From NCBI RefSeq assembly GCF_023913755.1, contig NZ_JAMXBJ010000050.1, forward strand, positions 496,001-560,000: a stretch of 64,000 nt of DNA, in the 5' to 3' direction. A program made the position numbers and the translations under genes. Positions 40,865 through 49,431 of the stretch are shown in pieces. The notes under the pieces were generated by a model. That model saw only the letters and a program-made list of their open reading frames with translations, ran no database searches and was not told where the DNA came from. Position 1 is the stretch's first letter; each line of letters starts with the position of its first letter. The DNA comes from Pseudarthrobacter cellobiosi. Its GTDB lineage: Bacteria; Actinomycetota; Actinomycetes; Actinomycetales; Micrococcaceae.

Positions 40865-42583
40865 CTACCCAGGGAATGAGGGGTCGATGGGGCCCTTCAG
40901 CTGGGGCGACCAGCCGTTGCCCAGCCGCTGGAAGATGCCCTCGGCCGACTGGCCGTAGATTTCCTCCAGCCCGTTGCCGGCGCTGAGCCACACGAGGCCG
41001 GGCCACGGCGCCAACTGCTGGGGTTGTCCGGAGGTGAGGGACAGCAGCTCCGGCGTGACGGTCGAGCCTGCCGAGGCTTTCATCACGGCTACCGTTGTGT
41101 CGTTCACCCAGACGCCCCGGTCCGGATCACCCGAAGCCACCAGCGTGATCGGGGCAGTCAGTTCCCGTGGTGTCCCGTCGGCGTTCCGGATGATCCCGGC
41201 AATCTGCACCTTCGTCTTGCCGTTCTGTTCCGAAATGACCAGCGCCCGGACGCCCTCGCGGGAGATCCTCAACTCCTTGACGGTTCTTGCGGCCAGCCAC
41301 GACGGCGTGAGCGTAACGGTGGGAACAGCGGCACCTTCGGCAACTCCGATGGGCCGGTAGGCCACCACCTCCGTACCGCCGGTAGCTCCCGGCCCTGCGG
41401 CCCACACCCAGTCATGAATACTGAAGGACGGGTGCGTAATGGTGCTGCGCGTTGTCAGCGCACGGGCCGGCTGTCCCGGCACCATGCTGTAGAGCGTCGT
41501 CCGGCTTTCGTTGAGGAAGGCAACGGTCTGGGACACCGGAGATTCCGCCGGGTAGCGGGGCCCGAGCGATGAAACTGGCTGCATATCCGGCAGCGGGGAC
41601 ACCCTGTTGTTTTCGTAGCGAACCAGCTCATTGCCGCTGACGGCGATCTCGCGGACCGGCACGTTTTTGTCCCGCACCGGGGGCAACACCGAACCGTTGT
41701 CTTCGACGCGGACCAGGTCCTGGTTGGCATGCAACTCCACATTAACGACGTCGGGCTGGCTTCGGAACGTGAGCGAAAGCTGCGTTTGCATCCGGAGCCT
41801 GTCCTCCGTGGACGCCTCGGTGAGTTCCTTGGCGGTGAGGTCCACCTGCGCGGCGCCGGACACCACCGGAACCGATTCGCGGGCGAGTTTGATGCCGGAC
41901 GGGAAGGCGCTGACCACCGCGCCGCGAAGGTACGGCGCGGGGCCGGCAAGCAGGGCACTGGTCATGGCTTTGACGGTCTTGTTCTTGATGAACCAGCGGA
42001 CGTCAGGCACGGCATAGGTGAAGCTGGGATCGTAGAAGTAGATGGGGTAGGCGCCGTAGATGACCTTGAAGGTTTCCTCCGGGATCGCTGTTCCGTCCGG
42101 GATGGCTGAGATCCGCCATTCGCCGTCCACCTGCGTGAGAGTGGCCGGAATGTTCTCGATGGTGCCTTCGGGCATCTGGGTGGCGATGCCGTCAACATCC
42201 ACGCTATAGGCAACGTCCAGCTGGTAGTTGTAGACGTTGTCGACGCCGGTGCCCACCACTTTCGCCTCGCGGTACACCAGCGCGCGCTGGTCGGGTTTCC
42301 AGGACACTGACGCTGCCTGCGTCAGGTATTCGCGGGCCACCGCGTAGTCCCCCTCGTATCCGGTACCGGCACGGTAGAAGTAATCAATGATGTTTTCCGG
42401 AGTAGCGCCGGGCTGGGGGGCGGCCGGGAGGAACACCGGAGCGTTGACGTTGCCGGCGCTGCCTTCCGCGCTCTTCCCCACCGGCCCGGCCGTGGGAATG
42501 CGCGCGCAGGAGGCCAGAAGCAGGACAACGACGAACAGCACAACGCTCCTCTTCAGCATTGCCCGCACTTTTCGTCCCGTCAT
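40865..42583 (-). CDS. lpqB: Lipoprotein LpqB (MtrAB accessory)
   Basis: 572 residues. The signal region KRSVVLFVVVLLLASCARIP has the lipobox with Cys at 26. A GerMN domain (about 200-310: IDLTAKEL-like VDLTAKELTEASTEDRLRM) and a C-terminal propeller-like domain with repeated W/G motifs (DWVWAAGPGATGGTEVVAY, WLSAGNGLEEIYG) follow. LpqB associates with the extracellular part of MtrB in actinobacteria and helps control cell wall and division. The ATG overlaps the mtrB stop by four bases (ATGA), fixing the start. Third gene in the mtrA-mtrB-lpqB line. Confidence 0.95.
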   Translation of the reverse strand: MTGRKVRAMLKRSVVLFVVVLLLASCARIPTAGPVGKSAEGSAGNVNAPVFLPAAPQPGATPENIIDYFYRAGTGYEGDYAVAREYLTQAASVSWKPDQRALVYREAKVVGTGVDNVYNYQLDVAYSVDVDGIATQMPEGTIENIPATLTQVDGEWRISAIPDGTAIPEETFKVIYGAYPIYFYDPSFTYAVPDVRWFIKNKTVKAMTSALLAGPAPYLRGAVVSAFPSGIKLARESVPVVSGAAQVDLTAKELTEASTEDRLRMQTQLSLTFRSQPDVVNVELHANQDLVRVEDNGSVLPPVRDKNVPVREIAVSGNELVRYENNRVSPLPDMQPVSSLGPRYPAESPVSQTVAFLNESRTTLYSMVPGQPARALTTRSTITHPSFSIHDWVWAAGPGATGGTEVVAYRPIGVAEGAAVPTVTLTPSWLAARTVKELRISREGVRALVISEQNGKTKVQIAGIIRNADGTPRELTAPITLVASGDPDRGVWVNDTTVAVMKASAGSTVTPELLSLTSGQPQQLAPWPGLVWLSAGNGLEEIYGQSAEGIFQRLGNGWSPQLKGPIDPSFPG

Positions 42584-44505
42584 GAAGACTCCTTCGGTGT
42601 TGCGCCTGTCCCGGCGGGGGTACGCCCGGTGCCCTGGCCACGCCCGCCGCCAGCGGGGACGTCAGGCGCCCCAGTGGGGCCGGGCCCCAGGACCAGCACG
42701 TTTTTCGAATGTGGGACGTCGGGGAGGATGATGTCCTCCGGCTCAAGCTGCACGGGTGAGCGGTCGATCTCCTCGCCCTGGCGCAACGGAATGGTCAGCC
42801 GGAAGTTGGCCCCTCTACCCTTGTTTCCCCATGCCTGCAGCCAGCCGTTATGGAGTTTGGTGTCTTCCATTGCGATGGACAGGCCCAGTCCGCTGCCTCC
42901 GGTGGTGCGGGCCCGCGCCGGATCCGCACGCCAGAACCGGTCAAAGACACGGGCGGCTTCGGCCGGGGTCATGCCGATCCCCTGATCCCGGACTGCAACT
43001 CCCACCGCTGACTGGTTGGCTGAGACAGTTACGGTGACCGGCCTGCCTTCGCCATGCTCCACTGCGTTCAGGATGAGGTTCCGCAGGATCCTGTCGATCC
43101 TTCTGGCGTCCATCTCCGCGACAATTCCCTCCGCGGGCGCCCGGAGGATGATCTCCGAGCCGTATTCGGCCGCGACGGGCGCCGCCCCGTCAATGACGTG
43201 GGCGATCACCTGCAGGATGTCCTCGGGCTCGGCGTCGAGCATGGCCACGCCGGCGTCGAAGCGGGAGATCTCGAGCAGGTCGGCCAGCAGGGACTGGAAC
43301 CTCTCCACCTGGTTGTACAGGAGTTCGGCGGAGCGCTTGTTGATGGGGTCGAAGTCGTGGCGGGCGTCGTACAGCACTTCCGCGGCCATCCGGACGGTGG
43401 TCAGGGGCGTGCGAAGCTCGTGGGAGACGTCGGAGACAAAACGCTGCTGCATCTGGGACAGCATGGCCAGCTGGGTGATCTGTTCCTGGAGGCTGGCGGC
43501 CATATGGTTGAACGATGCCCCGAGGCGGGCAACCTCGTCTTCGCCTTTGACCACCATCCGCTCCTGCAATTGGCCGGCAGCGAGCTTCTCCGACACCAGG
43601 GCAGCGTGGCTGACCGGGCTGACAACATTGCGGGTGACGTACCAGGCGATGGCCCCGATCATCAGCACCAGCACCGCGCCGCCGGCCAGGAGGACGCCCT
43701 GGATTTCGTCGAGCGTCTGCTGGGCGGTGTTGACGTCATAGATCAGGTAGAGCTCGTACACGGTCCCGTTGAAGGTCACCAGGTTGCCCACGGCGATGCC
43801 CGGCCTGTCCTCGGTACCTACCGGAATCACGGTGGAGGTCCAGTACTGGTCCTTGCCTGAATCCTGTACCGCCGTACGGAGTTCAGGCGGGATGACGCTG
43901 ACGGTCAGCTGGTCCGAGGCCCGCGACTCCACCCAGCGGTTCCGGGGCTTGGTCTGTTCGGGCTTGGCTTCGAAAACGTAGCGGCGCTGGATGACGGAGC
44001 CGCGGCCCTCCACGGCATTCAAAGTGTCGTAGACCAGGGTGATGACGCTGGACTGGTCGGTGACCTGGGCGCCGTCGAACGTCTCCTGGACCTGCTTGAC
44101 GTAGTAACGGGTCTCGGATTCGGCCTGGGTGAGGCGCTCCTGGAACAGGTTGTTGGCGATCTGGTTGGACAGGTAGGCGCCCACGGCGCCAAAGGATGTC
44201 ACGGCCAACAGCAGCGTGGTGAGGACTGTCCGGAACTGCAGGGACCGGCGCCAGCGCCGACGCATGGCCCGCCCGGCAAAACGGACCGCAGGGAAGAAAC
44301 GGGTCACGCCGAGACGGACAAGGCGGCCCACCCGTAGCCCCACGATTACTCCACGGCGCCGCCAGATCCGTGCCCGGAATGGCAGCGTTGCCAGCTCCGA
44401 CGGCAGAGCATCCGTGTGCTCCGGGCCCTTGGCTGCGGGAAGGTCCGGGGCGCGGTGCGCTTCTGGTCCTGAGGGCTCAGGAACCTGCTTTGTAGCCGAC
44501 ACCAC
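42580..44505 (-). CDS. mtrB: Sensor histidine kinase MtrB
   Basis: 641 residues. A basic N-terminal cytoplasmic part, TM1 (about 92-112), an extracytoplasmic sensor domain (about 115-265), TM2 (about 268-290), HAMP (to 345), the HisKA helix RFVSDVSHELRTPLTTVRMA (His362) and the ATPase domain with NLILNAVEHGEG (N box), RDQGIGM and TTGGSGLGLSIAMED (G boxes). A Gly/Pro-rich tail closes the protein. It partners MtrA, and the pair governs cell division, wall turnover and osmotic responses in actinobacteria. Two GTG codons in a row (44505, 44502) are possible starts, both overlapping the end of mtrA. The order matches the conserved mtrAB-lpqB operon. Confidence 0.96.
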   Translation of the reverse strand: MVSATKQVPEPSGPEAHRAPDLPAAKGPEHTDALPSELATLPFRARIWRRRGVIVGLRVGRLVRLGVTRFFPAVRFAGRAMRRRWRRSLQFRTVLTTLLLAVTSFGAVGAYLSNQIANNLFQERLTQAESETRYYVKQVQETFDGAQVTDQSSVITLVYDTLNAVEGRGSVIQRRYVFEAKPEQTKPRNRWVESRASDQLTVSVIPPELRTAVQDSGKDQYWTSTVIPVGTEDRPGIAVGNLVTFNGTVYELYLIYDVNTAQQTLDEIQGVLLAGGAVLVLMIGAIAWYVTRNVVSPVSHAALVSEKLAAGQLQERMVVKGEDEVARLGASFNHMAASLQEQITQLAMLSQMQQRFVSDVSHELRTPLTTVRMAAEVLYDARHDFDPINKRSAELLYNQVERFQSLLADLLEISRFDAGVAMLDAEPEDILQVIAHVIDGAAPVAAEYGSEIILRAPAEGIVAEMDARRIDRILRNLILNAVEHGEGRPVTVTVSANQSAVGVAVRDQGIGMTPAEAARVFDRFWRADPARARTTGGSGLGLSIAMEDTKLHNGWLQAWGNKGRGANFRLTIPLRQGEEIDRSPVQLEPEDIILPDVPHSKNVLVLGPGPTGAPDVPAGGGRGQGTGRTPAGTGATPKESS

Positions 44506-45151
44506 GAACCGTCAATACAACTTCGGGAGCTTCCGGATCCCGTTCAATTTTTGACCGGAGGCGCTGGACGTGGACGTTGACCAGCCGGGTGTCCGCCGCG
44601 TGGCGGTAGCCCCAGACCTGCTCCAGCAGCAGCTCACGGGTGAACACCTGCCAGGGCTTCCGCGCCAGGGCTACGAGGAGGTCAAACTCCAGGGGCGTGA
44701 GGGAAATCCGCTCATCGGCACGCTTCACGGTGTGGCCGGCCACGTCGATGGTGATGTCAGCGATCCGCAGCGTTTCAGGCGCCTTCTGGTCGCCGGGCCG
44801 CAGGCGGGCACGCACGCGTGCCACGAGTTCGGCGGGTTTGAACGGCTTGGGCACGTAGTCGTCTGCGCCGGACTCAAGGCCGCGGACGACGTCGGACGTA
44901 TCCGACTTGGCCGTGAGCATGACGATGGGCACGTCCGATTCGGAGCGGATCTGCCGGCAGACCTCGATGCCGTCCACGCCGGGCAGCATCAGGTCAAGCA
45001 GCACGAGGTCAGGCTTCGATGAACGGAAAATATCCAGCGCCTGGCTGCCATCGGCGCAAAAAACCGGCTCAAAGCCGTCATTGCGCAGAACAATCCCAAT
45101 CATTTCGGCCAGCGCTTCGTCATCGTCAACTACCAGAATGCGTGCCTTCAT
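44477..45151 (-). CDS. mtrA: Response regulator MtrA
   Basis: 225 residues. The receiver domain begins MKARILVVDDDEALAEM; the phosphorylated Asp is at about 53 in LLDLMLPGVDG, Thr in MLTAKSD and Lys in VPKPFKPAEL. The C-terminal OmpR-type winged helix follows (ISLTPLEFDLLVALARKP, DTRLVNVHVQRLRSKIE, VRGVGYKAG). This is the usual MtrA length. The frame is open back to 45388, but ATG 45151 with AAGGGA upstream gives the conserved start. First gene of mtrA-mtrB-lpqB. Its upstream region has a palindrome at 45172-45189. MtrA binds DNA near many cell-wall and replication genes in relatives. Confidence 0.97.
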   Translation of the reverse strand: MKARILVVDDDEALAEMIGIVLRNDGFEPVFCADGSQALDIFRSSKPDLVLLDLMLPGVDGIEVCRQIRSESDVPIVMLTAKSDTSDVVRGLESGADDYVPKPFKPAELVARVRARLRPGDQKAPETLRIADITIDVAGHTVKRADERISLTPLEFDLLVALARKPWQVFTRELLLEQVWGYRHAADTRLVNVHVQRLRSKIERDPEAPEVVLTVRGVGYKAGS

Positions 45152-45171
45152 AGTTATATATTCCCTTATTG

Positions 45172-45189
45172 AACAGGGTTTGTCCTGTT
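45172..45189. promoter_or_regulatory. Palindrome upstream of mtrA
   Basis: AACAGG-GTTTGT-CCTGTT is a perfect 6-bp inverted repeat with 6-base spacer, 21 bases before the mtrA ATG and in the interval shared with the divergent GDPD-type membrane protein. TTGAAC also occurs on both sides as a direct repeat (45169 and 45188). It could be an operator or a leader hairpin. No known factor is assigned. Confidence 0.35.
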
Positions 45190-45284
45190 GAACGGCCTTA
45201 CGGCATGGCGCCACGCTATGACGCCCGACGCCGGAACTATAGGCTGGCAACACGCGGACAGTCCCGCACGGGGGAAGGAACAGG

Positions 45285-46496
45285 GTGCCACACCAGGATC
45301 CGAACATGCAGCAGCCGCCTTGGGGCGGCCATCCGGTGTGGGGCCCACCCCCGGGTGGCCCGCCGGCCTGGGGCACTTCCCCGCACAACCCCTACGGCGC
45401 TCCGCAGCCCTACCAGCAGCCGCGTTATGTTGCCCCGCCCAAACCCGGCATCATTCCGCTGCGACCACTGATGTTCGGCGAGATCCTGGACGGCTCCTTC
45501 CAGACGATCCGGCGTAATGCCAAGGCCATGCTGGGCGCCGCGCTGCTGGCGCAGACGTTCGCCGCAGTGCTGACGGCAGTCCTCACGGCATTTTCCGCCA
45601 CGTCCGCGGCGTCCCTGGAGACCTGGGCTGAAGGCCTGACGGAGCAGGACCTGGTCCCGCTGGTGCTCACCTTCGCGTCCGGGGTCCTGCTCGTCTCGGT
45701 GCTGACCGTATTCCTCTCGGCGGTGCTTCAGGGCGCCATGGTGGTTCCGGTGGCCAGGTCCGTTCTCAACCGCCCTACCGGCTTCAGGCAGATGTGGACG
45801 CTGGCACGGTCCCGTGCGGGGGCCCTGATCCGCCTCGCGGCCCTGCTGGTGGGCGGCGGGCTCCTCATAGCGCTGCTGTTTGTGGCGCTGGCGGTGCTGC
45901 TGGTCAGCACTGTGGGTGGAGTGGGCGCCCTGATCCTGATCCCGCTGGGGCTGGTGTGCTTCGTCCTGTATATGTGGATCTACATCAAGCTCATGGTGGC
46001 GCCGGCCGCCGTTGTGGTGGAGGAGCTCGGGGCGGTGGCCGGCATACGCCGCTCCTGGGAACTCACTCGTAACAGCTGGTGGCGGCTCCTGGGCATCACG
46101 CTGGTGGTGGGCATCATGGTGGGGATCATCGCCCAGATCGTCACCATTCCGGTCTCGCTGCTCTCCGGTTTTTACACCGGAGTGGTCTCGCCACACGGCG
46201 GTGCCGAGCAGGCCATGACGGCGGCCGTGGTGGCGGGCGTTGCCACCGCCATCGTCGGTGCGGTGGTCGGCGCGGTGGGATTCGCCTTCCAGACCTCCGT
46301 GATGGCGCTGCTCTACCTCGACCTCAGGATGCGCCGGGACGGACTGGATATCGCCCTGCTCCGGCTGCTGGAATCGGGCGCGGATCCGGACGGCGTCCCG
46401 GGCCGAGGCGTCCCGGTCTACCGGGCAGGACCCGGCCAGAATCCGCGGCCGCCCTACGGGGCACCGCCCGGCGGGACATGGCCGGATGGCCGCTGA
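45285..46496 (+). CDS. Glycerophosphoryl diester phosphodiesterase membrane-domain protein
   Basis: 403 residues from GTG 45285 (AAGGA 6 bases upstream). A Pro/Gly/Gln-rich cytoplasmic N-terminus (about 1-55) precedes a membrane part with six helices. RPLMFGEILDGSFQTIRRNA is the conserved opening of the GDPD membrane-domain family (also DUF7847-like), and VVVEELGAVAGIRRSWELTR is its loop mark. No GDPD catalytic domain is attached. This family often starts a cluster with DUF4129, MoxR and DUF58 genes, exactly as here, so a role in assembling or guarding the envelope is inferred. Overlaps the next gene by 11 bases. Confidence 0.85.
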   Translation: MPHQDPNMQQPPWGGHPVWGPPPGGPPAWGTSPHNPYGAPQPYQQPRYVAPPKPGIIPLRPLMFGEILDGSFQTIRRNAKAMLGAALLAQTFAAVLTAVLTAFSATSAASLETWAEGLTEQDLVPLVLTFASGVLLVSVLTVFLSAVLQGAMVVPVARSVLNRPTGFRQMWTLARSRAGALIRLAALLVGGGLLIALLFVALAVLLVSTVGGVGALILIPLGLVCFVLYMWIYIKLMVAPAAVVVEELGAVAGIRRSWELTRNSWWRLLGITLVVGIMVGIIAQIVTIPVSLLSGFYTGVVSPHGGAEQAMTAAVVAGVATAIVGAVVGAVGFAFQTSVMALLYLDLRMRRDGLDIALLRLLESGADPDGVPGRGVPVYRAGPGQNPRPPYGAPPGGTWPDGR

Positions 46497-47142
46497 ACCA
46501 CCGGTCCTGCCTGGCCGCGACGAGGCCCGCCGCTGGGCCGAAGAAGAACTTGCCAAGCCGGAATACCGTGACGCGTCCCCCGGCTGGCTGGACAGCATAT
46601 GGGCGGACATCCTGGACTGGCTGCGGTCCCTGGACGGCGGCTCCGGCCCGGACAGCACCGTCGCGGCGCCGTGGATCGGTCTGGCCATCGCCGTGCTGAT
46701 CGGCGCCGCGGTCATCCTGGCCCGCCCGCGCCTCAATGCAAAAACCAAGCGTGCCGGAGAGGTGTTCGACGCCGGCACAACAGTCAGTGCCGAGGCCTAC
46801 CGCGGGCGCGCGGCGGCCGCAGCCGCAGCCGGCAACTGGAGTGCCGCCGTCGTGGACTGCTTCCGTGCGCTGGTGCGCACGGCCGAGGACAGAACGCTTT
46901 TCGACGCGCGGCTGGGCCGGACCGCGGACGAGGTGGCGCACGAACTGGCCACACCGTTTCCGTCAGAGGCCGGCCGCCTGACAGAAGCTGCGCGGACTTT
47001 CGACGGGATCCGTTACGGCAAGGAGTCCGCCGGCCAGCCCGACTATGCCGCGGTGCGCGAGCTGGACATTGCCCTGCAGTCCCTCACGCCGGCGAGCGCT
47101 GCCCTGCCCGCTGAACGTGACGAACCGGCGGTTACGCGATGA
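46486..47142 (+). CDS. DUF4129 membrane protein
   Basis: 218 residues. An N-terminal polar segment (EARRWAEEELAKPEYRDASP) is followed by a membrane helix (about 61-80, PWIGLAIAVLIGAAVILARP). The C-terminal DUF4129 domain (about 100-195: AEAYRGRAAAAAAAGNWSAA, LVRTAEDRTLFDARLGRTADE) is predicted to lie in the cytoplasm. DUF4129 occurs in transglutaminase-type and MoxR-linked membrane proteins. The ATG lies within the end of the preceding gene and the stop overlaps the next start (ATGA), so all are translated together. Function is unknown; involvement with the MoxR ATPase is a context inference. Confidence 0.85.
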   Translation: MAAEPPVLPGRDEARRWAEEELAKPEYRDASPGWLDSIWADILDWLRSLDGGSGPDSTVAAPWIGLAIAVLIGAAVILARPRLNAKTKRAGEVFDAGTTVSAEAYRGRAAAAAAAGNWSAAVVDCFRALVRTAEDRTLFDARLGRTADEVAHELATPFPSEAGRLTEAARTFDGIRYGKESAGQPDYAAVRELDIALQSLTPASAALPAERDEPAVTR

Positions 47143-48422
47143 CGCAGGGTCCCACGATGCAGAACCCTTCACCGGATCGCCTGACGCCCAATCTTCTGCC
47201 GCCGGGTGCACCGGAGGCACAGCCGGGCTCCGCCCCTGCACTCCGATCGGATTCCGGGTCCGGTACCAGTACCGGTTCTGGTGTCGGTGCCGGGGCCGGT
47301 TCCTGGCTCCGACGGCACCGCGGCAGGGCAGCGATCGGAGCGGTGGCCGCCGTCGGACTGGCGGTGGTTATTTCCACCCAGCTCGCGCCAAAGGGCGATT
47401 CCCTGCCCTTATCCGTGCATAACGCCGGGCCGGGCGGCGCCAGGGCGGTCAGCGAGATACTGGGCCGCCACGGTGTCGAGGTCCAGGATGTTGAATCCTT
47501 TGACTCCGCCACTGCAGCACTCGCGGACCGGCCGGGTGCCACCCTCCTCCTGTACGACCGGAGCGGATTCCTGGACCAATCCCGGCTGGACGAGCTGACC
47601 GCAAGTGCGGGACGCGTAGTGCTGGTGACGCCTCGGCTCGGCACGCTGAAGGCCCTCGATACCGGCATCAGCCAGGCCGGTGTGGTGCCTGAGTCGACGG
47701 CGCTCCTGGAACCGGGCTGCGATCTCACCGCTCCCGCGGCGGCAGGTGCTGTCTCCGGAACCGGCGGATTCCTGTACGACGGCGGCACGGTGTGCTTCAG
47801 CCCGCCGGGAAGCACCGCCGGGCTCCTTGCCCGCACGGATGACGGCGGCCTGACCGTCCTGGGCAGCACCGCCCTCCTCAACAACGGCGGGCTTGCCGGC
47901 CACGGCCATGCCGCACTGGCCCTGCGGACGCTGGGCAGCTCAGAGGACCTTGTCTGGTACCTGCCCGGCCTGGGCGACGCGGCCGCTGCGGAGTCAACGC
48001 AGACACTTGATGACCTCGCCCCTGACTGGGTGGCATTCCTGGGGCCCTGGCTGGTCTTTGTGACCGTGCTGGCCATTGTGTGGCGCGGGCGCCGCCTCGG
48101 CCCGCTCGTGTTTGAACCACTCCCCGTGGTGGTCAAGGCCGTGGAGACCGCCGAAGGCCGCGCGCGCCTTTATCAGGATTCCCACGCACTGAACCGGGCA
48201 CGGGACAACCTTCGGGCCGGCACCCTGGTTCGTCTGGCGCAAGCCCTTCGAGTCGGATCCCAGGCCACTGCCGACGACGTGGTGCAGGCAGTGGCCCGGA
48301 ACCTGGGCCGGCCGGTCAGAGATATCAGCGGCCTGATCCAGGAACGCCCCGGTACCGCAACCAGACTGGTGCAATGGTCACAGGAACTGGACAAACTAGA
48401 GAACGAGGTCAGGACCCGATGA
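47139..48422 (+). CDS. DUF4350 membrane protein
   Basis: 427 residues. After a low-complexity Ser/Gly/Pro N-terminus, a membrane helix (about 66-84, AAIGAVAAVGLAVVISTQLA) leads to an extracytoplasmic DUF4350 domain (about 90-285: GPGGARAVSEILGRHGVEV, DRPGATLLLYDRSGFLDQ, VVLVTPRLGTLKALD), a GATase/IFT52-like fold. A second helix (about 300-316, FLGPWLVFVTVLAIVWRG) and a cytoplasmic helical tail close it. The place between DUF4129 and MoxR is the conserved order in actinobacteria. Coupled to both neighbours by ATGA overlaps. The exact role is not known. Confidence 0.85.
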   Translation: MTQGPTMQNPSPDRLTPNLLPPGAPEAQPGSAPALRSDSGSGTSTGSGVGAGAGSWLRRHRGRAAIGAVAAVGLAVVISTQLAPKGDSLPLSVHNAGPGGARAVSEILGRHGVEVQDVESFDSATAALADRPGATLLLYDRSGFLDQSRLDELTASAGRVVLVTPRLGTLKALDTGISQAGVVPESTALLEPGCDLTAPAAAGAVSGTGGFLYDGGTVCFSPPGSTAGLLARTDDGGLTVLGSTALLNNGGLAGHGHAALALRTLGSSEDLVWYLPGLGDAAAAESTQTLDDLAPDWVAFLGPWLVFVTVLAIVWRGRRLGPLVFEPLPVVVKAVETAEGRARLYQDSHALNRARDNLRAGTLVRLAQALRVGSQATADDVVQAVARNLGRPVRDISGLIQERPGTATRLVQWSQELDKLENEVRTR

Positions 48423-49420
48423 ACGAACCGTACGGCGCCCCGCAGATCATGGATTCCTCCCGGCGGACGCTGGATCCCGCCCGGCAGGCACTCCTGGACG
48501 TCCGCCATGAGGTTGCCAAGGCGGTGGTGGGCCAGGATGCCACCGTCACCGGACTCCTGATCGCGCTACTCTCCCAGGGGCATGTCCTCCTCGAAGGCGT
48601 GCCCGGTGTGGCCAAAACACTCCTGGTCCGTGCCCTGTCCGCCGCGCTGAGCCTGGACACCAAACGCGTACAGTTCACCCCTGACCTGATGCCCGGCGAC
48701 ATCACCGGTTCCCTGGTCTATGACTCGCACACGTCGGAATTCAGTTTCCGCGAGGGGCCGGTCTTCACCAACATCCTGCTGGCCGACGAAATCAACCGGA
48801 CGCCGCCGAAGACGCAGGCCTCCCTGTTGGAGGCCATGGAAGAGCGGCAGGTCTCGGTGGACGGAGTGTCCAGGCCGCTGCCGGCGAACTTCCTGGTGGC
48901 GGCAACCCAGAACCCCGTGGAGTACGAGGGAACCTATCCCCTGCCCGAAGCCCAGCTGGACCGGTTCCTGCTCAAGCTCACCATGCCGCTGCCCAGCCGG
49001 ACTGACGAGGTGGAAGTGATCCGGCGGCACGCGTCCGGCTTCAATCCCCGCGATCTTGCCGCCGCCGGTGTCCGGGCGGTGGCCGGCGCCGAGGACCTCG
49101 AACGGGCGCGGGAGGCTGTGGCCACCGTCGCCGTCGAACCGGAAATCATCGGCTACATCGTGGACCTGGTGCGCGCCACCCGGCAGGCGCCGTCGTTCCA
49201 GCTGGGCGTCTCACCCCGCGGCGCGACTGCACTGCTTAACACGTCCCGCGCCTGGGCCTGGCTGTCCGGCCGCAGCTTCGTCACCCCCGACGACGTCAAG
49301 GCACTGGCGCTGCCGTGCCTGCGCCACCGGGTGGCCCTGCAGCCTGATGCCCAGATGGACGGGGTCCGGGTGGACGACGTCCTGGGCAGCATCCTGGCCT
49401 CCGTCCCCGTCCCCCGCTGA
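48419..49420 (+). CDS. MoxR-family AAA+ ATPase
   Basis: 333 residues from ATG 48419, overlapping the previous stop. Walker A LLEGVPGVAKTLLVRAL, QFTPDLMPGDITGS, Walker B ILLADEINRTPPKTQASLL, sensor 1 ATQNPVEYEGTYPLPEAQLD and sensor 2 SPRGATALL are present, the full MoxR pattern. Such ATPases act as chaperones with DUF58/VWA partners, loading cofactors or remodelling membrane proteins. The DUF58 gene follows after 11 bases, forming the usual pair. The frame is open back to 48374, but the shorter start is coupled and better placed. Confidence 0.93.
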   Translation: MNEPYGAPQIMDSSRRTLDPARQALLDVRHEVAKAVVGQDATVTGLLIALLSQGHVLLEGVPGVAKTLLVRALSAALSLDTKRVQFTPDLMPGDITGSLVYDSHTSEFSFREGPVFTNILLADEINRTPPKTQASLLEAMEERQVSVDGVSRPLPANFLVAATQNPVEYEGTYPLPEAQLDRFLLKLTMPLPSRTDEVEVIRRHASGFNPRDLAAAGVRAVAGAEDLERAREAVATVAVEPEIIGYIVDLVRATRQAPSFQLGVSPRGATALLNTSRAWAWLSGRSFVTPDDVKALALPCLRHRVALQPDAQMDGVRVDDVLGSILASVPVPR

Positions 49421-49431
49421 TCCGCTTGCAC

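Noticed and set aside
45237..46778. 513-codon minus-strand frame opposite the GDPD-type membrane protein
   Set aside because: Gln/His/Gly/Arg-rich antisense of helices; would overlap the mtrA promoter.
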